Below are positions 17,086 through 28,890 of a stretch of 62,778 nt of DNA, in pieces (positions within the stretch are counted from its first letter, which is position 1; each line of letters begins with the position of its first letter). Under the pieces are notes generated by a model. That model made no database searches. It was not told where the DNA came from and was given only the letters and a program-made list of their open reading frames with translations. Source of the stretch: Rhodospirillales bacterium (GTDB lineage Bacteria; Pseudomonadota; Alphaproteobacteria; Reyranellales; Reyranellaceae); assembly GCA_016185145.1 (NCBI GenBank), contig JACPOB010000036.1:1-62778 (forward strand). The letters are read 5' to 3'. Made by a program: the position numbers and the translations under genes.

Positions 17086-18108
17086 CTATCGCGTCGTGCC
17101 AGAGCCCGTCGACACCGCGCGCAGTGGTCCGCCGCTCGGACTCACAGGCGATCCCGGTGCGGCCGGTCCCGGCTTCAACATGAACACGCCGTGCGGCGAC
17201 TTGCCGACGGGAACGCTGGCGACCATTTTCATCTGCTCGAGATCGACCACGGCCACGCGGCGCAGGAAGCGCTGCGTCACCCACAGCTCCTTGCCGTCGG
17301 ACGTGATGTCCATGCAGTCGGGACCTCCCGGCACCTTGATGGAGCCGGCGACCTTCATGTCCTGCGTATCGACCAGCGAGACGGTGCCCTCGACGCGGTT
17401 GCTCACGAACCAGTGGCGGCCATCGCCCTTGGACCAGAAATTGTGCGCGCCCTTGCCGGTCTGCAGGCGGCCCGTGACCTTGCCGTCGTTGGGGTCGACG
17501 ACCGCGACGCCGTCCTCGCCGGTCAGCGCCACCAGGAGACGCTTGTCGTCAGGCAGCATGAGCACGCCGGCCGGTGTGTTGCCCACGGGAACATTCCACT
17601 TGAGGGTCTGCGTCGCGAGGTCGAACGCCGCGAGCCGCCCGCTCTGTTGCAGCGACACGAACACGGTCTTGGAGGCGGCATCGAACGCCATGTGGCTCGG
17701 CAGCCCGTCGATGAAGATGCGGCCGGCGAGCTTGAAGCCGTCGGCATGGAAGATGTCGACATGGTCCAGCCGGTAGGCGACCGTGACGAACCACTTGCCG
17801 TCGCCGCTGAAGCCGAGCTGGTAGGGATCGATGATGTTGCTGATGACACGGCGCCGTTCGCCGGTCTTGGAATCGAGGGCCAGCAGCTCGTTGGTCGCGG
17901 TCGAGCCGATCAGCACTTCCTTGCCGTCGGGCGTGGTGATCAGATGATGGGGTTCGCGGCCGACCGGCAGGCGCTGCAGTTCCGTCCGCGTGGCGCGGCT
18001 CAGGATGCTGTAGGAGGCTTCCTCTGAATTCAGGATCAGGACCGCATCGGCCTTTGCGGTGCCAACAACGGCCAAAAACGCGGTCGCCGCAATCGCCAAG
18101 ATCTTCAT
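17086..18108 (-). CDS. Periplasmic YVTN/cytochrome-D1-like beta-propeller protein
   Basis: About 340 residues from the ATG of MKILAIAATAFLAVVGTAKA, a signal peptide. The mature protein is made of repeating YVTN-type blades, for example GREPHHLITTPDGKEVLIGS, LPSHMAFDAASKTVFVSLQ, NTPAGVLMLPDDKRLLVALT and GPDCMDITSDGKELWVTQ. Such propellers are extracytoplasmic scaffolds or binding proteins with no assigned catalysis. It lies just upstream of the membrane hydroxylase gene. Confidence 0.85.
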   Translation of the reverse strand: MKILAIAATAFLAVVGTAKADAVLILNSEEASYSILSRATRTELQRLPVGREPHHLITTPDGKEVLIGSTATNELLALDSKTGERRRVISNIIDPYQLGFSGDGKWFVTVAYRLDHVDIFHADGFKLAGRIFIDGLPSHMAFDAASKTVFVSLQQSGRLAAFDLATQTLKWNVPVGNTPAGVLMLPDDKRLLVALTGEDGVAVVDPNDGKVTGRLQTGKGAHNFWSKGDGRHWFVSNRVEGTVSLVDTQDMKVAGSIKVPGGPDCMDITSDGKELWVTQRFLRRVAVVDLEQMKMVASVPVGKSPHGVFMLKPGPAAPGSPVSPSGGPLRAVSTGSGTTR

Positions 18109-18162
18109 GAAGACAGCCTGTCCTTGCCCCAGGTACGTTGAAGCACCTTTCCACATGTTACG

Positions 18163-18789
18163 CTAGGACCGTTTGTATTTCGAGGCTGCGGCGGCCAGCC
18201 GCTCGATCTGTGACCAATCTTTGGCATCGACCGCCGCGGCCGGCGCGACCCAGGAGCCGCCAACGCAGGCGACGTTGTGCAGCGCCAGATAGGACTGCGC
18301 CGTTTCGGCACCGATGCCGCCGGTCGGGCAGAAGCGCAGGCCAGGCAGCGGGGCGCCCACGGCCTTCAGCCAAGCGAGCCCGCCCGCGGGCTCGGCCGGG
18401 AAGAACTTGAGCACCCGGTAGCCCTGCTCGGCCAGGATCATCGCCTCCGACACTGTTTGCACGCCGGGCAGGAACGGCAGCCCGGCGGCCTTGGTTGCCG
18501 CCAGGAGGTTCGGCGTGCAGCCCGGGCTGACGGCGAACCTGGCTCCCAATCTCTGAATCTGCTCGACCTGAGCAGCTTCCAGGACCGTCCCGGCCCCGAC
18601 CGTGGCTTCCGGGACCTCCTTGGCAATGGCCTCCAGGGCAACCATCGCGGCGCGGGTGCGGAGCGTTATCTCCAGGACCGGCAGGCCGCCTTTCGCCAAG
18701 GCCCGGGCGAGCGCCACGGCGTCGGCGGCCCGTTCGATCGTGAGCACGGGGATCACCGGGGCCAGGGCGGTGATGGCCGGGATATCCAC
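18163..18789 (-). CDS. eda: KDPG aldolase (2-keto-3-deoxy-6-phosphogluconate aldolase)
   Basis: About 208 residues. It cleaves KDPG to pyruvate and glyceraldehyde 3-phosphate in the Entner-Doudoroff route. Family marks are APVIPVLTIE, the catalytic Glu in LEITLRT, GAGTVL, SPGCTPNLL and the Schiff-base Lys in VLKFFPAEP. The GTG at 18789 has GGAG nine bases upstream and lies just after the SDR stop; a TTG at 18804 is the alternative. It is coupled to the SDR gene and functionally linked to the KDG kinase. Confidence 0.88.
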   Translation of the reverse strand: MDIPAITALAPVIPVLTIERAADAVALARALAKGGLPVLEITLRTRAAMVALEAIAKEVPEATVGAGTVLEAAQVEQIQRLGARFAVSPGCTPNLLAATKAAGLPFLPGVQTVSEAMILAEQGYRVLKFFPAEPAGGLAWLKAVGAPLPGLRFCPTGGIGAETAQSYLALHNVACVGGSWVAPAAAVDAKDWSQIERLAAAASKYKRS

Positions 18790-18791
18790 CG

Positions 18792-20563
<1,772 letters not shown>

Positions 20564-20625
20564 CCTCGCCTCCTCGACAGAAGGCGATTAAACCGCGTCC
20601 GATCACGTGCTGCAACGAAGACCGC

Positions 20626-21372
20626 TCAGTTCACGCCTACAGCCTTGCTCATAGTCGGCCCAATTTCGCCATGGATCACCAGATCGGCGTCGCCGTCCTG
20701 GTCGGTGGCGTCGCGATTGACGATCACGAGCCTCGCGCCCTTGCGCTTGGCGATGCGCGGGAAGCCGGCCGCTGGATAGACCACCAGCGAGCTGCCCAGC
20801 ACGATGAACAGGTCGCAGTTCATCGTCTCGTCCTGGGCGCGGGCCATCTGGATCTCGGGCATGGCCTGGCCGAAGGAGATGGTGGCGGTCTTCACGATAC
20901 CGTCGCATTTCTCGCACAGGGGAAGCTTGCCCGAGCCGAGAAAGGCCGTCCTGATCGGCTCCAGCTCGTGGCGATGGCCGCAATCGAGGCAACTCGCGTA
21001 GGTCGAGTTGCCGTGCAGCTCGATCACCTTGGCATCCGGCACGCCCGAACGCTGATGCAGGCCGTCGACGTTCTGGGTGATGATGGTGCTCATGCGCCCC
21101 TGCTCGATCAGCTTGGCGAGCGCGCGATGGCCGGCATTGGGTTCGGCCTTGAGCATGGTCTCGTCGGTCGCGAACTTGCGCCGCCACGATTCGCGGCGCA
21201 TCTCGTCCGACGCCATGAAATCGTCGAAGTAGATCGGCTCGTACTTGGTCCAGATGCCGCCCGGCGAGCGGAAGTCGGGAATGCCCGATTCGGTCGAGAT
21301 GCCCGCGCCGGTGAAGGCGACGATGCGTCGGGCGGAGCCGATCGCTTCCTTGAGGCGTTCGATGTCGTCCAT
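20626..21372 (-). CDS. Sir2 family NAD-dependent protein deacylase
   Basis: A 248-residue sirtuin. The NAD-binding motif is GAGISTESGIPDFRS. TQNVDGLHQRSG and the catalytic His in ELHGN follow. A Zn ribbon has two Cys pairs (CLDC and CEKC), then GSSLVVYPAAGFP and VIVNRDAT. It removes acetyl or other acyl groups from lysines, forming nicotinamide and O-acyl-ADP-ribose. It is flanked by unrelated genes on the same strand. Confidence 0.93.
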   Translation of the reverse strand: MDDIERLKEAIGSARRIVAFTGAGISTESGIPDFRSPGGIWTKYEPIYFDDFMASDEMRRESWRRKFATDETMLKAEPNAGHRALAKLIEQGRMSTIITQNVDGLHQRSGVPDAKVIELHGNSTYASCLDCGHRHELEPIRTAFLGSGKLPLCEKCDGIVKTATISFGQAMPEIQMARAQDETMNCDLFIVLGSSLVVYPAAGFPRIAKRKGARLVIVNRDATDQDGDADLVIHGEIGPTMSKAVGVN

Positions 21373-21404
21373 GTCCCCTCCTCGTGCTCCTCAGGGCGCC
21401 TTGT

Positions 21405-22436
21405 TCAGGGCGCCGGCATGCCGGGATTGTGCGCGGCGCAGCCGACCAGTGTGCGACCCTCGTTCCTGATCTGGATGGAATAGGCGAACAACGAGCCCGA
21501 TTGCGCATCGATGCAGCGCTGTTCGTTGATCAGGATGACGGGCTCCGGCCCGTCCGCAGACGTGTACATGATCGTGCCGTCCTGCCGCTCGGGACCGCCA
21601 TGGGTCACGCGCTGTGTCGGAGGTCCGCCCAGCAGGCTGATGACCATGTCGCGGGATGTCACTTCCAGTCGCCAGGGTGGATCGCTGCCCATGCCGATCC
21701 ATTCGCGATGGTCGAAGCGCTCGCGGCAGCCGGCTGTCTCGACCGACGCTCGGCGCAGCTCCAGCGCGGCGATGCCGGCCCCCAGCCCGACCTCGCGGCT
21801 GCCGTAGAGTTCGACGAACATCGGCCGGCCTTCCTTGCCCGTCGTCAGGTCGCGCAGGGCGCGGGTGAGCTCCTGCTCCGGCGTGCGGTCCTCCAGGGTG
21901 AGCGGCGCGCCGTCGCACGGCAGGAGCTGCAGGCGGCCGCCGAGGTCGCGCACCAGCCCGCGCAGCCGGACCGCGCTGGCCGGCAAGGGTGGGCGCGCGG
22001 GCTCGCTCGAGGCTGGCGCCTGGCCGAGCGGCAGGGTCGGCGTATCGCTCGGCGGCGGCATCGGCGCCGGCATGCCGCCCCGGGTCACGGGCGTGGGCGC
22101 CCCGCGCGTCGCCAATGCCGGCAGGGCGTAGAAGAAAAGCGGCCGGCGCTGCGCGTCGAGCAGGCAGACCAAGTGCGTCTCGAACGGCGGGCCGTTGCGG
22201 AAGGTGAGCTTGCCGCGCAGCGTCAGCGCCGCGTTGACGGCTTGCGATCCCGCCTTGGCTTCGACCCGCTCGAGCGCCGGCGGGGGGAAGTCGAGCGCCG
22301 TGATCCGATCGATCGACGGGCTGAGCTTGCGATACTGCGCCTCGCCGAAGGCGGCACACTGCTGGGCGAGCTGCGTCTGGCCGAAGGCCGGCAGTGCGAT
22401 CGAGACTGAAAACAGGAACACCAAGGCGGACCGCAT
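21405..22436 (-). CDS. Secreted protein with a C-terminal COG3650-like domain
   Basis: About 343 residues from the ATG of MRSALVFLFSVSIALPAFGQ, a signal peptide. A middle stretch is Pro-rich (about 110-150). The C-terminal part, WRLEVTSRDMVISLLGG...EQRCIDAQSGSLFAYSIQIR and GCAAHN, resembles COG3650-type domains, in which a C-x-D-x-x-S-G turn is followed by a strand and G-C. Function is unknown, likely at the cell envelope. It is preceded by the C1/A3 composite repeat. Confidence 0.65.
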   Translation of the reverse strand: MRSALVFLFSVSIALPAFGQTQLAQQCAAFGEAQYRKLSPSIDRITALDFPPPALERVEAKAGSQAVNAALTLRGKLTFRNGPPFETHLVCLLDAQRRPLFFYALPALATRGAPTPVTRGGMPAPMPPPSDTPTLPLGQAPASSEPARPPLPASAVRLRGLVRDLGGRLQLLPCDGAPLTLEDRTPEQELTRALRDLTTGKEGRPMFVELYGSREVGLGAGIAALELRRASVETAGCRERFDHREWIGMGSDPPWRLEVTSRDMVISLLGGPPTQRVTHGGPERQDGTIMYTSADGPEPVILINEQRCIDAQSGSLFAYSIQIRNEGRTLVGCAAHNPGMPAP

Positions 22437-22457
22437 GGCGCCAGCGTAGCGCTCATC

Positions 22458-22598
22458 GCTAGGGGCGCGCCACTCCAGTGGCGCGTCTTCTCTTCCGGAC
22501 CGCGAGCCTCTGGCTCGCTCATGTTCGTGAGCGCGCAGGATGCGCGCGGTCCGGAAGAACATGACATGACGCGCCACTGGAGTGGCGCGCCCCCAGCA
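22458..22598. repeat. Composite repeat: family C element C1 with family A element A3 inside
   Basis: Left C arm 22458-22487 (GGGGCGCGCCACTCCAGTGG) and right C arm 22569-22598 (CCACTGGAGTGGCGCGCCCC) enclose a complete A element at about 22490-22563 (TCTTCCGGACCGCGAGCCTC...GCGCGGTCCGGAAGAAC). The right arm ends on the base before the livF-type stop codon. Confidence 0.88.
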
Positions 22599-23390
<792 letters not shown>

Positions 23391-23419
23391 GGTCGGTCCG
23401 GCTTGTCGCAATGGAAAGC

Positions 23420-23489
23420 CTCTTCCGGACCGCACGCATCTTGCGCGCTCATGAGCATGAGCGCGCTGGAAGCTCGCGGTCCGGAAGAG
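23420..23489. repeat. Family A palindromic element, copy A4
   Basis: TCTTCCGGACCGCACGC...AGCTCGCGGTCCGGAAGAG around GCTCATGAGCATGAGCGC. It sits in the livK-livF intercistronic gap (23391-23498). Confidence 0.88.
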
Positions 23490-23498
23490 ATCGAACGC

Positions 23499-24749
23499 TC
23501 AGGACTTCGAGGCGTCGGCCGCGAGGTGCTTCTGGATCAGCGGGCGATAGCCCTGGAACCATTCCTTGGTCCGGACGAGCTTGCCGCCCTTGACGGTCCA
23601 GATCTCGACCCAGCCGCCGCCCTCGTGGTCGGCCGGCGTGAGCTCCATCGGCGGCACCAGGCCGCCCAGCGTGAAGCCCTTGATCGACTCCATGCCCTTC
23701 TTGACCTCTTCCGAGTTCGGCGTGGCGCCGCCCTTGGCCTTGACGGCGTTGCGGAAGGCCTCGACATGCAGCGCCGCGATCAGCACGCCGCGATTGTAGA
23801 GCACCGTCGAGTCCATTTCCTTCGGCACCGCCTTGCCCTGCGCCTTGTACATGGCCTCGATGTCCTTGATCACCGGGAAGTCCTTGCCGACGCCGGCGAA
23901 CTGGATGGTGTTGTAGCCTTCGGCCATGCCCATGCCGCCCGCGGCGATGATGTCGGCCTCGGAGCTGCCCCACACCAGCGCCACGACCTTGCTGAGCGGG
24001 AAGCCCTTGCCCTTCAGCTCCTTGATCGAGACCGACGGCGCGCGCCCGAACAGGTGGGTGATGACGAAGTCGGGCTTGAAGCGGCCGGTAATGTCGAGAA
24101 CCTGCGCACCCATCTCGAGGCCGGGAGCCGGCACCGCGAAGGTGCGCATGTCGAAGCCCTCGTCCTTGGCGAGGTCCTCCAGGATCGGCAGCGCCTCCTT
24201 GCCCGCCGGATTGTCATAGTAGACGTAGGCGATCTTCTTGCCCTTGAGACTGCCGCCCAGCTTCTCCTTGGCGAAGGCGACCGCCGCGCCCGCCTGCGAC
24301 CAGTAGCTGGCCGCGATCGGGAAGGTGTACGGGTAGCGCTTGCCGTCGGCCGCCGAGGCGGTGCCGAACCCGGGCGACGTGCCGAGGATCTTGTCCTCTT
24401 CCAGCTTCTTGTTCAGCGCCGCGGTCTGCGGCGTGCCGTAGAGGCCTTCCAGCACCGCGCCCTCCTTCTTGAAGCGCTCGTGCGCCTCGATGGCCGGCGG
24501 CACCTTGTATTCGTTGTCGATCTCGATGACCTTGATCTTGTGGCCCTCGACGCCGCCCTTGCTGTTCACCAGGGCGATGTAGTCCTGGTAGCCCGGGCAC
24601 AGCACGGTGCCCACGTTCGCCGTCGGCCCCGTGCGGTCGCATTGCAGGCCGAAGATGACTTCCTTCTGGGCGAAGGCCTGGCCCGTGCCCAGCGCCAGGG
24701 TCGCGGTCGTTGCCGCTAGTCCCAGCCAACTCTTGATGAACCTCTGCAT
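23499..24749 (-). CDS. Branched-chain-type ABC transporter substrate-binding protein (LivK-like)
   Basis: A 416-residue periplasmic protein with signal peptide MQRFIKSWLG...GTGQAFAQ. It has the type I periplasmic-binding (Peripla_BP_6) fold: EVIFGLQCDRTGPTANVGTV, PPAIEAHERFKKEGAVLEGLYGTP, and a C-terminal GWVEIWTVKGGKLVRTKEWF. GGGAGGAA precedes the ATG. Linkage to an acyl-CoA synthetase suggests a carboxylate or fatty-acid-like ligand rather than leucine; that is inference. Confidence 0.9.
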   Translation of the reverse strand: MQRFIKSWLGLAATTATLALGTGQAFAQKEVIFGLQCDRTGPTANVGTVLCPGYQDYIALVNSKGGVEGHKIKVIEIDNEYKVPPAIEAHERFKKEGAVLEGLYGTPQTAALNKKLEEDKILGTSPGFGTASAADGKRYPYTFPIAASYWSQAGAAVAFAKEKLGGSLKGKKIAYVYYDNPAGKEALPILEDLAKDEGFDMRTFAVPAPGLEMGAQVLDITGRFKPDFVITHLFGRAPSVSIKELKGKGFPLSKVVALVWGSSEADIIAAGGMGMAEGYNTIQFAGVGKDFPVIKDIEAMYKAQGKAVPKEMDSTVLYNRGVLIAALHVEAFRNAVKAKGGATPNSEEVKKGMESIKGFTLGGLVPPMELTPADHEGGGWVEIWTVKGGKLVRTKEWFQGYRPLIQKHLAADASKS

Positions 24750-24775
24750 GGGTTCCTCCCTTTGTATGCCCCGCC

Positions 24776-25843
24776 CTAGTACGAGAAGGGCCAAACCCGG
24801 AAATAGCTCCGGATATTCCTCCACAGACGATTGAGCCCCTCGGGCTCGACGATGAGAAAGAAGATGATCAGCGCGCCGAATACGCCCAGGCGCAGCCCCG
24901 AGATCACGTTGGCCATCTCGGCCGAGGTGAAGAACAGGGACCCGACATTCTCCATGAGAATGCGGATGGCGATGGGCAGGAGTGTGACGAAAACCGCACC
25001 GAAGATCGAACCCAGCACCGAGCCCAGGCCGCCGATGATGATCATGGCGAGATAGTCGATCGAGACGATCAGCTGGAACTGCTCGTAGTTGGCGATGCCG
25101 AAATAATAGGTGTAGAGCACGCCGCAGACGCCGGCATAGAAGGACGAGATCGCGAAGGCGAGCAGCTTGTAGCGGTATATGTTGATGCCGATGATCTCGG
25201 CGGCGATGTCCTGGTCGCGCACCGCCACGAAGGCCCGGCCGATGCGGCTGCGCACCAGGTTCAGGGTCGCCACGATCGCGATCGCGGCGAAGAACAGCAG
25301 GAAGAAGTAGAGGCGGCCCTGGGTGTTGAAGTCGAAGCCGAACAGGCTCGGCCGATCGACCTCGATCGAGGCCTGGGCGCCGCCCGAGATCGCCGGCACG
25401 CGGTTGATCGTCCATTCGATGATGAGCTGGCCGGCCAGCGTGGCGATCGCGAGATAGAGCCCCTTGATGCGCAGGCTCGGCATGCCGACGACGACGCCGA
25501 TCAGCGCCGCCATCAGCCCACCGGCCGGCAAGGTCAGCCAGAACGGCAGGCCGAGCTTCACGGCGAGGTTGGCCGCCGTATAGGCGCCGACCGACATGAA
25601 GGCGCCGTGGCCGATCGAGATCTGGCCGGTGTAGCCCACCAGGATGTTGAGCCCGAGCGCGCCGACGATGGCGATGAAGATCAGGTTCAGGATCGACAGG
25701 TAGTACTCGTGCACCATCATCGGGATGATCAGCACGAAGATCACCGCCAGCGCGATCATCGTCCATTTGGCGATCGGCAGCGGATAGAGCGCCATGTCCG
25801 CGGCGTAGGTCGTCTTGAAGACTCCGGATGCGCGATGGAACAT
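24776..25843 (-). CDS. livM: Branched-chain-type ABC transporter permease (LivM-like)
   Basis: A 355-residue inner-membrane permease with about ten helices. Family marks are GLNILVGYTGQISIGHGAFM, the EAA-like loop VRSRIGRAFVAVRDQDIAAE, and YLAMIIIGGLGSVLGSIFGA. It lies between livH and livK genes in the operon. Confidence 0.92.
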   Translation of the reverse strand: MFHRASGVFKTTYAADMALYPLPIAKWTMIALAVIFVLIIPMMVHEYYLSILNLIFIAIVGALGLNILVGYTGQISIGHGAFMSVGAYTAANLAVKLGLPFWLTLPAGGLMAALIGVVVGMPSLRIKGLYLAIATLAGQLIIEWTINRVPAISGGAQASIEVDRPSLFGFDFNTQGRLYFFLLFFAAIAIVATLNLVRSRIGRAFVAVRDQDIAAEIIGINIYRYKLLAFAISSFYAGVCGVLYTYYFGIANYEQFQLIVSIDYLAMIIIGGLGSVLGSIFGAVFVTLLPIAIRILMENVGSLFFTSAEMANVISGLRLGVFGALIIFFLIVEPEGLNRLWRNIRSYFRVWPFSY

Positions 25844-25864
25844 CTAGCGCCTGCCTTGTTCATG

Positions 25865-25933
25865 CCCTTCCGGACCGCGAGCTTCCAGCTCGCACATGAT
25901 CATGAGCGAGCTGGAAGCTCGCGGTCCGGAAGA
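25865..25933. repeat. Family A palindromic element, copy A5
   Basis: CCTTCCGGACCGCGAGCTTC...AAGCTCGCGGTCCGGAAGAC with an ACATGATCATGAG centre. It sits in the livH-livM gap (25844-25955). Confidence 0.9.
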
Positions 25934-25955
25934 CGAAGAGCGGAGTGCCTGCACC

Positions 25956-26852
25956 CTACACCCGTTCGATCTGGCGACGGCCGAAGATGCCGTAGGGCCT
26001 GACCATGAGGACCAGGATCATCAGCACGTAGGGCGCGAAGTCCTTGGTGCCGCCGCCGACGTAAGGGTCGAGATAGCCCGCCGCCAGGCTCTCGACGATG
26101 CCGATGATCAGCCCGCCGATCAGCGCGCCGCCGATCGAATCGAGGCCGCCCAGGATCACCACGGGGAAGACTTTCAGGCCGACCAGGGCGAGCTGGACGT
26201 CGACGCCCAGCATGGCGCCCCACACGATGCCGCCGAGCGCCGAGACGACACCGGCCATCGCCCAGGCGAGCGCGAAGTAGCGCTCGACGTTGATGCCCAT
26301 GGCCTGGGCGACCTGCTGGTTGTCGGCGACCGCACGCATGGCCACGCCCATGCGGCTCTTCTTGAAGAACCAGCTGAAGACGATGAAGAACAGGACCGCC
26401 ACCACGGCGCCCAGCACCTGGATCGGCGGCAGCGTGGCCGGTCCGATCGCGATCGGCTCGTCACCGATCGGCAACGGCAAGGCGCGCGTCTCGATGCCCA
26501 GCAGCAGCGGCCCCCAGCCGCGCAGTACGGCGGCGACACCGATGGTCGCCATGATCACGGCGACCACGGGCCGGCCCAGCAACGGCCGCAGCACGACCTT
26601 TTCGAGGCCGAAGCCGAAGCCGATCATGGCCAGCAGCACGACGACGATGGCGGCGATCAGCGGCGCCTGGGCGCCGAGCACGGTCACCACGACCATGCCG
26701 GCCAGCATGACGAACTCGCCCTGGGCGAAGTTGATGGCGTCGGTCGCCTTGTAGACCAGCACGAAGCCCAGCGCGATCAGCGAGTACATCAGGCCGATCG
26801 AGGCGCCGCTCATCAGCAGGGCGAAGAAGAATTCGAGGTCTTCGGACATCAT
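25956..26852 (-). CDS. livH: Branched-chain-type ABC transporter permease (LivH-like)
   Basis: A 298-residue permease with eight or so helices. It shows SLIALGFVLVYKATDAINFA, QGEFVMLAGM, the EAA-like MGVAMRAVADNQQVAQAMGI and VILGGLDSIGGALIGGL. Two adjacent ATGs (26852, 26849) are possible starts. Confidence 0.92.
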   Translation of the reverse strand: MMSEDLEFFFALLMSGASIGLMYSLIALGFVLVYKATDAINFAQGEFVMLAGMVVVTVLGAQAPLIAAIVVVLLAMIGFGFGLEKVVLRPLLGRPVVAVIMATIGVAAVLRGWGPLLLGIETRALPLPIGDEPIAIGPATLPPIQVLGAVVAVLFFIVFSWFFKKSRMGVAMRAVADNQQVAQAMGINVERYFALAWAMAGVVSALGGIVWGAMLGVDVQLALVGLKVFPVVILGGLDSIGGALIGGLIIGIVESLAAGYLDPYVGGGTKDFAPYVLMILVLMVRPYGIFGRRQIERV

Positions 26853-26866
26853 TCTTCTCCCTCATC

Positions 26867-26940
26867 GTCTTCCGGACCGCGAGCCTCCGGCTCGCTCAGG
26901 CTCATGAGCGAGCCGGAGGCTCGCGGTCCGGAAGAGCATG
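26867..26940. repeat. Family A palindromic element, copy A6
   Basis: GTCTTCCGGACCGCGAGCCT...AGGCTCGCGGTCCGGAAGAG around CTCAGGCTCATGAG. It sits between the synthetase and livH genes (26853-26949) and is one of the best-conserved copies. Confidence 0.9.
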
Positions 26941-26949
26941 AACCCGACA

Positions 26950-28890
26950 TCATGCGGCCTTCCTCGCTGGCTCAGTGGCTGCATTGCCGTGGATGGCGAT
27001 GGTCGAGTTCAGCGTCGACTTGCGGCCGTCCTCGAAGGTGATCTCCATCGTCACATCGACCGACGAGGCGCCGCCGTAGAACGCGTCGATGACGCCGGCG
27101 TACTTCTCGGCGACGAAGCGACGGCGCACCTTGCGGGTGCGCGTCATCTCGGCGTCGTCGGCGTCGAGCTCCTTGTTCAGGAGCAGGTAGCGCTTGACCT
27201 GCTGCACGTCGGGCAGCGTCGCATTGGCCTTGGCGATCTCCGCGCCGATCATCCCGGCGACCTCGGGCTTGCGGCTGAGATCCATGAAGCTCGTGTAGGC
27301 GAGCCCCTGCTTCTCGGCCCAGGTGCCGACGGTCTGCATGTCGATGGCAATCATGGCGACGACGAACGCCCGCTGGTCGCCAAACGCCACCGCCTCGCGG
27401 ATGAACGGGCTGAACTTCAGCTTGTTCTCGATGAACTGCGGCGCGAAGGCCGAGCCGTCCGAGAGTTTCCCGACATCCTTGGCGCGGTCGATGATGACCA
27501 GGTGACCCTGCTTGTCGAAGAAACCGGCGTCGCCAGTCTTCAGCCAGCCGTCGGCGGTGACGGTGTCGCGCGTCACCTCGTCCTGCTTGAAGTAGCCCTT
27601 GAAGACGTTGGAGCCCTTCAGCAGCACCTCGCCGCGATCGTCGATCTTGACCTCTATGCGCGGGATCGGCCGCCCCACGGTGTTGGGATTGGCCTCGGCA
27701 TCGGCCTGGCAGGCGATCAGGGCCGACGCCTCGGTGGCGCCGTAGACCTGCTTGAGGTTGATGCCGAACGAGCGGAAGAAGCGATAGGTGTCGGGTCCCA
27801 GCGGCGCGCCGCCGGTGTAGCACCAGCGCGCCTTGCGCAGGCCGAGCTGGTCGCGCACGGGCCCGTAGACCAGAAGCTCGCCGAACGCGAGGCCGAGCCG
27901 GTCGGCCAACGACAACGGCTTGCCGTCGCTGCGTTTCAGCTCGCAGCGCTCGGCCAGCCCGCGGAAATGCTCGAAGACGCGGCGCTTCATGGGCGAGGCG
28001 TCGCTGCCCTTGATCTGCATCAGGGTCAGCATGTTCTCCCAGATGCGCGGCGGCGCCAGCATGGCGTCCGGGCCGAGCTCGCGCAGGTCGCGCTGCACGG
28101 TCTCGGGGCTCTCCGGACAGTTCACCGTCAGCCGCGAGATCAGCGCCATGCCGAGCGTGAAGGCGGCGTCGCCGACCCAGGCCATCGGCAGATAGGACAG
28201 CCAATTGTCGCCCTGCTTGACGTCGTTTACCTCGATGAACGCCTCGGCGGTGGCGATCATGTTGCGATGGCTGAGCATCGCACCCTTGGGGTTGCCGGTC
28301 GTACCCGAGGTATAGGCGATCATGGCGAGGTCGTCGGCGCCGCCCGCGGCAAGCTCCGCATCGTAGAAGCCGGGATTGGCAACTCCGAACTTCCTCCCCT
28401 CCTCCAGCACGCTGTCGTACGAACGCAGGATGGGATCGTCGTAGAAGGACAGGCCGCGCGGATCGTCGTAGATGACCCAGCGCAATTTCGGCAGCTTGTC
28501 CTTGAGCGACAGCGCCTTGTCGACCTGCTCCTGGTCCTCGGCGACGATGATCGACGTCTCCGCATGGTTCAGCACATAGACCAGCTCCGAGGCGATCGAA
28601 TCCTGGTAGACCGGAACCGAGACGCCACCCAGGACCTGAGCCGCGAGCTGGGCGATATAGAGCTGAGGCCGGTTGTCACCGACCACCGACAGCTTGTCGC
28701 CGCGCTTGAAGCCGGTCGCCGCCAACCCGAGGGCGAGGTCGCGCATCTGGTCGCGGTAGCCGGTCCACGTGAAGGTCTGCCAGACGCCGCGGCTCTTCTC
28801 GCGTATGCCCGGCCCCTTGGGATCCTGCTCGGCATTGCGTTGCAGGAGCTTGGGCAGCGTCGATGTCGCAGCGTTGTCTACCAGACTCAT
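26950..28890 (-). CDS. Long-chain-type acyl-CoA synthetase (AMP-binding) encoded inside a liv operon
   Basis: A 646-residue adenylate-forming enzyme. The P-loop-like motif is MIAYTSGTTGNPKGAMLSHR, with YGATEAS, GEVLLKGSNVFKGYF and the hinge TGDAGFFD...LVIIDRAKD. It activates a carboxylic acid with ATP and CoA. The ATG overlaps the livG stop by ATGA, so it is co-translated with the transporter. Such synthetases next to liv genes are common in alphaproteobacteria, where they may trap imported acids as CoA esters. Confidence 0.92.
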   Translation of the reverse strand: MSLVDNAATSTLPKLLQRNAEQDPKGPGIREKSRGVWQTFTWTGYRDQMRDLALGLAATGFKRGDKLSVVGDNRPQLYIAQLAAQVLGGVSVPVYQDSIASELVYVLNHAETSIIVAEDQEQVDKALSLKDKLPKLRWVIYDDPRGLSFYDDPILRSYDSVLEEGRKFGVANPGFYDAELAAGGADDLAMIAYTSGTTGNPKGAMLSHRNMIATAEAFIEVNDVKQGDNWLSYLPMAWVGDAAFTLGMALISRLTVNCPESPETVQRDLRELGPDAMLAPPRIWENMLTLMQIKGSDASPMKRRVFEHFRGLAERCELKRSDGKPLSLADRLGLAFGELLVYGPVRDQLGLRKARWCYTGGAPLGPDTYRFFRSFGINLKQVYGATEASALIACQADAEANPNTVGRPIPRIEVKIDDRGEVLLKGSNVFKGYFKQDEVTRDTVTADGWLKTGDAGFFDKQGHLVIIDRAKDVGKLSDGSAFAPQFIENKLKFSPFIREAVAFGDQRAFVVAMIAIDMQTVGTWAEKQGLAYTSFMDLSRKPEVAGMIGAEIAKANATLPDVQQVKRYLLLNKELDADDAEMTRTRKVRRRFVAEKYAGVIDAFYGGASSVDVTMEITFEDGRKSTLNSTIAIHGNAATEPARKAA

